Assembly (NCBI RefSeq): GCF_034190915.1
Contig: NW_026947491.1
Span: forward strand, 25,856,101 to 25,920,100
Direction of reading: 5' to 3'
Length of the DNA: 64,000 bases
DNA from: Cavia porcellus
Lineage: Eukaryota > Chordata > Mammalia > Rodentia > Caviidae
Within the stretch, counting starts at the first letter, position 1, and every line of letters starts with the position of its first letter. The position numbers and the translations under genes were made by a program. The notes below the pieces were generated by a model. That model saw only the letters and a list, made by a program, of their open reading frames with translations, did not search any database and was not told where the DNA came from. Shown piece by piece: positions 57,956 to 64,000 of this stretch.

Positions 57956-60900
57956 TATCTGTGTTTTTTGTTTCATATTTTGCAAGCCATGGGTGGTCAG
58001 TTGAAGTTGGAGAAACTGTTCTTGGAGAACTCTATAGAAGATTATTTTTATTCTTGAACTGTTTCCATTTTAGATAAACTCTCATTTGGGCTGAAAAACT
58101 TTAGTTCCAAGATTTTAAGTCCTTGCATTTAGCAATTGAAGCCCTACACAGTCCACTAATCCATAACAGTAGTTAGCTACCAGTGTAGCTAGCAATTGTC
58201 AGAAGGTATTAGTGATTTGAGTTTCTTTTATAGCTAACATTTACTATGGCTGTCATGGTCAGCCATATGAATGAGTCATGGTCATTGCTTGACCAGGTTG
58301 CTTTCTGTGAAAGCTTGAGAGATTTTTTTTTCTCCTGGTAATTCTTCTTGGGCATGCTACCCATCAATGATTACTTTCTTCTGTGGTCTCACAATCTTCC
58401 TGATCAGACCAGGGACTCATTGAGTATAGGATGCCACAGCAGAGGTTCTCTTACATCCTGGGTCCTCATTGACCTCAGAGGGCTATGGCTAAAATATGAG
58501 TGATCCTCTTTGCCCATCTAGCTCTCTAATTTTTGGCCTCTAAACCTCAGCTGTTGAAAATCCAGAAAAAAAATTGATAACAGTACAGTATGGTAAAGGC
58601 AGTAAGCTTAACATTATTATCTTATCTAAATGTTAAGCACCTTGGAACATAAAATGGAAATTTTCTACTAGCTATGGATGTTTTAATATTTGAATCCCTA
58701 TAGAATATTAAGTTACATATTTTACATTGAAAATTAGAAATCAAAACTCATACCTAATATTATAGCATGACAATCATAATGACATTTTGTAACACACCTG
58801 AGTTTCCATTTTAACCTAAAATATCCCTTGTTAGTCAATCATCCCAATCTAATTACATAAGAAATTTTTATCTAACTTGTTTTCTTTCAGTGAGAAGTAC
58901 ATCTCATAAATTTTTGTTAAAGGTGGAGATCTGAACCTGAATCAAAATTCTGTCACCATAAACAATCCCTGTTTTCCATTTTGGAAGACCTTTACATCTG
59001 GATCCATGAATAAACTAATACACCATGAGGTTAGTCACAATCATTTGTCATAGCCATATGAAAACCTTTGTATCAGAGCATCTTTAAATCAAAAACCTTA
59101 TAGTCTAGAAAATGTAATCTTTTGACAATGACCAATATGAACATATTACAATAATATATTTTTATAACTTTAGTTAGGGTGTCTTCCGTGAAGCTATGGA
59201 GATCAATGGGACCTCCCATTAATGCACAAGTACTGATTAATGTTACCTGGTGGATGCTTTCTCATTCATTGATTGGAATCCATACAAATAATCTCCCCCC
59301 AACCTAAGGGTTGTTTAAACATCTCAATACTTTTTTGATGACTAGTGAAAACCAAATCACAACATTTAACACATTATTTTTGAACAATGAGAGACTTTCA
59401 AGTCATCATAAACAACCATATATTACATTTACACAACTAATTTTAGCATCATTTTAATGAGCTGGAAACCCAGGTGGAAATGGGAATGTTTTAAATCTAT
59501 AAGCCAAATAAACTTTGATCAAATAATCTAAAAGTGCAAAAGAAAAAAGAAAAGAGAAAAAATTATTAAGCTCAAATAAAAGAGAACAATTGTTAACTTA
59601 TTGGACAAATGGACAAACAAGTACATAGCTTGTTGGTGTCTATGAGAGCTCTCTAAACTCATGCTTTGGGGTTGCAGTCTCTGTTTACCTCCAGCATGCC
59701 ATGCCCTGACGGCATTTCTCAGGTGCTCTGGGCCCTTGGGCACTCCTGTGTGGAAACCTGTACTTTTGGCTGCACACATGTTAATGTTCACTAGCTCAGT
59801 GACTCCCAACAACAGCTTAACAGACTGGACAAATAGACAGTTACACAGGACAGGCAGACTGAAAAACCAGTACAAAATCAGAGTGTACTCACACATGTTT
59901 TTTTTAACCAAATTGAATTACAATACCTTTACACAATTATAAAATTTCTAACTATAAGTGGACTAGTCATATTTTTGTTGTAAGTCAATAGCAGAGATCC
60001 CTTGTAAAAAGAATTTGGAAAGGACAAAATCTTATATACAATTAACACATATTTTTGTATTTTATCTGAGAATATGAGTAATTTTTTTCTTATGTGTAAC
60101 TTTGGTTGTCTCTATGCACTCCTATCCTCTATTTAGACCTTTGGTTTTATTTTGGTTACCATCTCCTGGGCATCCTGGGTCAACTAATGTTGGTTTTAGC
60201 CTCATTCTTTTTTATTAGTTGTAGTGTGGTCTCTTACACATCACTGTCACAGAACTGAGCATCAACTTTTTGAAAGGTGGAATTAAGTCCTCTGGATTTG
60301 AGTCTGTGATACAGCCAGACAACATGCTCGGGGACCCAGATAAGCAATTCACCATTTTCTGGAAAAACAAATTAGCACTGGATTAGATGCTTTGATTGTC
60401 TTTATGAAGATCTCTTCAAAGGATTCTTTTTATCCTTTATTTGATTGTTCTGTCTTTTTGTTGTGGTAGTTCCGTCTTTATTAGAACTTAAAAGGCTAAT
60501 AGTATACACTGCCAAGTGAAATCTATTAGAGGTGCAAATTTTGTAGGTAAAATTGCCCTTTCTGTAACATGCTTAACATCTTTTAGACCTTGAATATTAT
60601 AAGGAATTCCTGTGGTAAGAGCTTTCAGTGTAGAGAAAAAACTGTGCTTTGCCTTAGGGCACCCAGGGTGCTCCTTTACCATTTGTCACTCCCACCTGAG
60701 GCTGTGGCTCCACTGTGACTTGGGGTCTAAGCACAGGCAGGGCCAGCGTTGTGTTAACTTTTGGTACATGAAGCCTGTGTGTAGGCAACCGGGAAAACCA
60801 GGGTAGCTTAGGCACCCTGGAGCTGTGTCCTGCCTTCCTGGCCATGGGCCTAGCACTGCAGCACCACTGGTGTGTTAGCCATTAAAAGGCTTGGCAGGCC

Positions 60901-61590
60901 CTGGTGGGGTTCGCTCCTGCTGCATGAGAGAGGCGGGACCATGAACAGCAACTCTCTGTGAACACCAGCTCTGCAGTGCAAGTCCTACCTCACTGAGCCT
61001 AACCTGGCCAGGCCTGTGTTCCTCTGCCTGCCTACTACTGCATGGGAATCTTCTCTGATTAATATATCTTTTGTAATGGTTATGTTGTGAACAGCTCAGG
61101 CCCTGACCCCTGCACAATTTTTAAAAATTTCCTTTCCAAAACAAATAATCCCCTGGGCTTAAACATGCTTTAGCTATTCTTTTTCCAATTACTTGGGGCC
61201 ATAATTTGTTGTCCTAGGAGCTTTATGAAAATCCCAGGTAAATAGGGCTATAGGGCCATAAGTGACAGTACCTTATTTTAATTCTTTTAGTGACTTAAAA
61301 TGTACTGCTTCATGAAGATGTAAAACTTGTCCCAGGTTACTGGGGACTTGAAGTTTGGTAACCATGTAAATATGTTGAAAACCCTCCATGCACTCCCCCA
61401 CCCATCTGGCTCCTTTTAGCGACATTTGCAAGGGAGAGAGAGAAGGCCGAAATTCCAATCTGTGTCTCAGCAAAATTTCTCTGAGCTGAAAAGGTGGGGA
61501 TAGCTGCTTGTGGCTTAGTTACAGTTAGACACTTCTGTCCCTCTGCTCCTTGCTTATCCAACTGAACAAGGTGAGAGGGCTTAAACTCTA

Positions 61591-61803
61591 TCAGGGTTTT
61601 TGTTGTTCCACCATTTTTTCCTGATCTGGACTTGATTTTAAAATAGTGTCCAGAGCCAATTCCTTTGTGGTTGTCTGAAAAGACTCGCAATTATTAAGAT
61701 CCTCTCTAATCCAGATCCACAAAAAGAATGTAAATACTGGAATTAAGCATACAACAAAGAGTTCCTTATACATTTGTGCCTCTTTAGAATTTGTTTGTCC
61801 CAT
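61591..61803 (-). pseudogene. Gag-start-like fragment of the provirus
   Basis: A 70-codon frame starts Met-Gly-Gln and lies about 0.3 kb downstream of the 5' LTR in element direction, where gag should begin. A glycine at position 2 is the acceptor for N-myristoylation in betaretroviral Gag proteins. The frame ends early and no capsid or nucleocapsid features follow, so it is at best a broken remnant. Identification rests on position and the first residues only. Confidence 0.4.
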
Positions 61804-62108
61804 AATTAAACAACTGATAAAATCAACACATCTTTTTTCTTTTGTTTCTTATAAGTCTATTTTCTCTTTGAATTTTCTAAGCTTGTTTGTCTCTTTGGCT
61901 TTTTTTCCAGCCCTAGTGGACTTGTCTCTCTCTCTTGCCCTTGTGGACTCATTTTTCTATCCCTCAAGTTTTACACCTGCAAAATGTCAAAATCAATTCA
62001 CTCCGGTGATGAATATTGGCTACTACCAACTCACTTCTCCCCCTACTTGTACACAGAGGAAAGTGTCCCTCACCCTCTGTCCTTAGCCAGAATTGATCAA
62101 GCACCATA

Positions 62109-62434
62109 TGCCATGACCCGTGCATCTCCTAAGTTTCCCAGGGTGAAGGACTGCGAGAGAAAGAAAATAAAGAAGAGATGAAAGCTGAAGTCAGTGGAGC
62201 CCTTATTCTCTAAACAGGAGGAAAGGAACTGCCCCCGCACTGTAAGGGAGTTTATTCATCCCTTAAGCAACTTAATGTCACCTGATACCCTGCTTCCTAG
62301 TAATCTGCATGTTTGACAGCCTAAGGCCTGATTTTTGCTTGTTTCTGTGGTTCTCCTGCATGGTCTTTGTTCTCAGACCCAGCTGGCCGGATCCCACAAG
62401 TGTGGTAAATTTCCAGCTACAGTGGCTCCCTACA
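62109..62434 (-). repeat. 5' LTR of the ERVK-like provirus
   Basis: About 326 bp from TGTAGGGAGCC (62434) to GGTCATGGCA (62109), with a polyadenylation signal AATAAA in GATGAATAAACTCCC on the minus strand. Differences from the 3' LTR are frequent (many substitutions and indels), indicating an old insertion. Confidence 0.82.
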
Positions 62435-63129
62435 CTCTGAAGATGGTCTTTTCAACAAACTGTGCTAGAAGAACTTGATTCTCATATACCATAAAAAAGT
62501 AATTTGTACTAGATCATGACTCCACCATAAAGTTACAAGTGTAAAAGTCTAGAAGAAAACAAATGGGGCCATACTTGGGACCTTGGGTTGTACAGATTTC
62601 TTAGAAAACGGAGTGAATTGTGAAATAAAATTTTTAAATATTGGGCTTCATCAAAATTGTGAATTCCCGTTTTGTTTGGAAGACATCATTTTAAAAATGA
62701 GAAGATCAGTTACAACTAGGAAGGGAATATTTTCAATACATCTATTAACTAAGTATTTATTTATAAAACATATGAAGAACTTATAATAATAGGACAATCA
62801 ATTCAATTAAAAGATGGGTAATTACTTGAACATATAGTTCACACAGAAAGGTTTTAAGTGGCCACCTACACACATGAAACATAATAACTAAGCCATCAAG
62901 AAATGCAAATTAGAACCACAACAAGATACCAGAACACTCTCAGTAGATGGACTAAGATCAAAAAGTGTCTTATCAAGTGTGGGAAGGCACAGAGCACGTG
63001 AAACTCACGCTGCTGATCAGGATGTGAAATGGCTCAAACATCTTGCAAAAGAGTCTGAGTTTCTGATGAAGTTAAACATGATCTAACAGTTGCACTCTTA
63101 GATATTTACCCAAATGAACAAAAACATAT
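62435..63129 (+). mobile_element. Ancient L1 LINE, segment 2 (ORF2, C-terminal half)
   Basis: The text resumes at GATGGTCTTTTCAACAAACT, where the L1 broke off left of the SINE and provirus, and continues through AAAAGATGGGTAATTACTTG and AATGCAAATTAGAACCACAA. It stops at the solo LTR. Confidence 0.78.
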
Positions 63130-63660
63130 TGTAAGACCGGTGTCGCGAAGGAGACTCTAAGGGCCTTGCTCTCATGTAAGAACAAAGGGGTTTTTATTTG
63201 TCCATGTACACGGGGTCCTCCAAACAGGTGGAAACGGAGAACTCTGAGTTGGGGCAGGGCTAGTGTTTTTAAGGGGGAAAAACTGCAATGTAAGCATTTA
63301 TTACAGAAGCCAATCATTATAGTTAGTGCAGAGCAGTGGGCATCTTATCTATCTGTTATTGGTCAGTTCATAAGGGGTGACCAGCAGGTCAGAGTTAATT
63401 AACTGTCTTTGTTTTGTACAACTTATCTTTAAGACACCTGGTTTCTGTAGGCTCAAGTGTGACATATTTTACAACCCTGATTAGTGTAATGGCAGGCTCT
63501 ATCTCTGAGTTCCCTGGCACAGCACAGCCCGAGCATATCACAGCCACAGAGGTTGTTTTTATTTTTACAGGGCTGAGTTAGGACTGAGTCACGAGGCCCA
63601 GTGCTGTTTCTAGCTGAGAAACAGCATCTTGTTTTTAACCTTTAAATTTCTGGTTCTTCA
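63130..63660 (-). mobile_element. ERV1-type solo LTR with 4-bp target duplication
   Basis: A 531-bp LTR on the minus strand runs from TGAAGAACCAG to CACCGGTCTTACA, with TG...CA ends. ATAT flanks both sides (63126-63129, 63661-63664), the 4-bp size typical of ERV1 (gammaretrovirus-like) insertions. AATAAA (63198-63193) sits about 65 bp from the 3' end. The L1 sequence is continuous across it once one ATAT is removed. No internal retroviral sequence remains, so it formed by LTR-LTR recombination. Confidence 0.85.
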
Positions 63661-64000
63661 ATATTCACACAAAGCCTTGTGCACAAATACTCTCAGAAGT
63701 TCTATCATACATTGCAAAGGGCAGCAGGCCCAGTGTCTACTAAGTGAGTGGGAAAGCAAATGGTGAGATGGTCACATCACTCAGCCATGGAAAGGAAGAG
63801 GTACTCATGGATACGGTTGTGTGAATGCCAGACACACTTTTCTGAGTAAAGGAATTAGGTGCCAGAATCACACACTTTATTACTCAGTTCATAGAAACTC
63901 AGAGGGGACAAAGCTAGGTTGCCAAGGTCAAGAGAGAGGGAGGTACAACAGAGATCAACTAGAAAGGGACAGGAGGTAGAAACGCTTTGTATTTTGATGG
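63661..64000 (+). mobile_element. Ancient L1 LINE, segment 3 (runs off the window)
   Basis: ATATTCACACAAAGCCTTGT and the following bases continue the old L1 ORF2 3' end after the solo LTR. The element extends to the right edge, so its tail is not seen. Confidence 0.7.

Larger units (their letters stand above)
57641..62434 (-). mobile_element. ERVK-like provirus with two LTRs, internal region degenerate
   Basis: Two LTRs in direct orientation bound a 4.15-kb internal region (57956-62108). On the minus strand the 5' LTR is at the right. Flanking hexamers TTCTAA and CTCTGA agree at four of six bases, fitting an eroded 6-bp duplication as ERVK elements make. The LTRs begin TGTAGGGAGCC (5' copy), a start I associate with ERVK. 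Internally I see only a short gag-start-like frame (61803-61591) and no recognisable protease, polymerase or envelope region. The copy is old and non-coding, and it may derive from a non-autonomous element. Confidence 0.75.

Noticed and set aside
57877..58077. Plus-strand short protein
   Set aside because: It crosses the LTR boundary of the minus-strand provirus and lacks any family feature.
61337..61690. Second retroviral gene frame of the provirus
   Set aside because: The frame has no retroviral motif that I can recognise and overlaps the gag-start-like fragment in another frame. It looks like a chance open frame.
62090..62108. Primer-binding site after the 5' LTR
   Set aside because: Bases after the LTR start TA-TGGTGC, which recalls a tRNA 3' end for only six bases. 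The rest does not match a primer tRNA that I know.

Overview
This is a stretch of mammalian nuclear genome, almost certainly from a rodent. Two observations support that. First, the only host gene visible is TMTC1 (O-mannosyltransferase of cadherins), represented by two exons with clean splice sites. Second, the interspersed repeats include tRNA-derived ID SINEs, B1 SINEs and B1-ID fusion SINEs, plus L1 LINEs whose 5'UTRs carry tandem monomers. The ID subtype and the abundant B1-ID fusions favour a squirrel-related (sciuromorph) lineage. That placement rests on repeat recognition only.

Layout. TMTC1 runs on the minus strand: exon 1 with start codon and CpG-island promoter at about 31.4-32.8 kb, intron 1 from 32103 down to 18335 (13.8 kb), exon 2 at 18334-18157, then intron 2, which runs off the left edge. 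Intron 2 holds a degenerate full-length L1 (1287-8519, same orientation as the gene), a perfect 111-bp inverted repeat (10591-10701 and 11853-11963), a MaLR LTR and several SINEs. Intron 1 holds a Tigger-like MITE, a truncated L1 with target-site duplication and older L1 debris.

Upstream of TMTC1 (above about 32.8 kb) no host gene is recognisable. The main feature is a very young full-length L1 on the minus strand (36676-43776). It has a 15-bp target-site duplication, a pure 48-nt A-tail, an intact ORF1, an ORF2 broken by one nonsense codon, and two 260-bp 5'UTR monomers. It landed inside a MaLR solo LTR that has its own 5-bp duplication. Its 5'UTR is unrelated to that of the older L1, so the two copies document a promoter replacement within one L1 lineage.

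Further right are a MaLR LTR, a solo LTR at 45494-45906, a short interstitial telomeric repeat at 46281-46303, an older L1 at 49.3-51.3 kb, and a hAT-like DNA transposon remnant near 52.5 kb. From about 56 kb to the right edge lies one ancient plus-strand L1 interrupted by a B1-ID SINE, a 4.8-kb ERVK-like provirus with two LTRs but no recognisable coding capacity beyond a short gag-start-like fragment, and a 531-bp solo LTR with a 4-bp duplication.

No bacterial-type operon, CRISPR array or new protein-coding system is present. The interest lies in retroelement biology and the inverted repeat.
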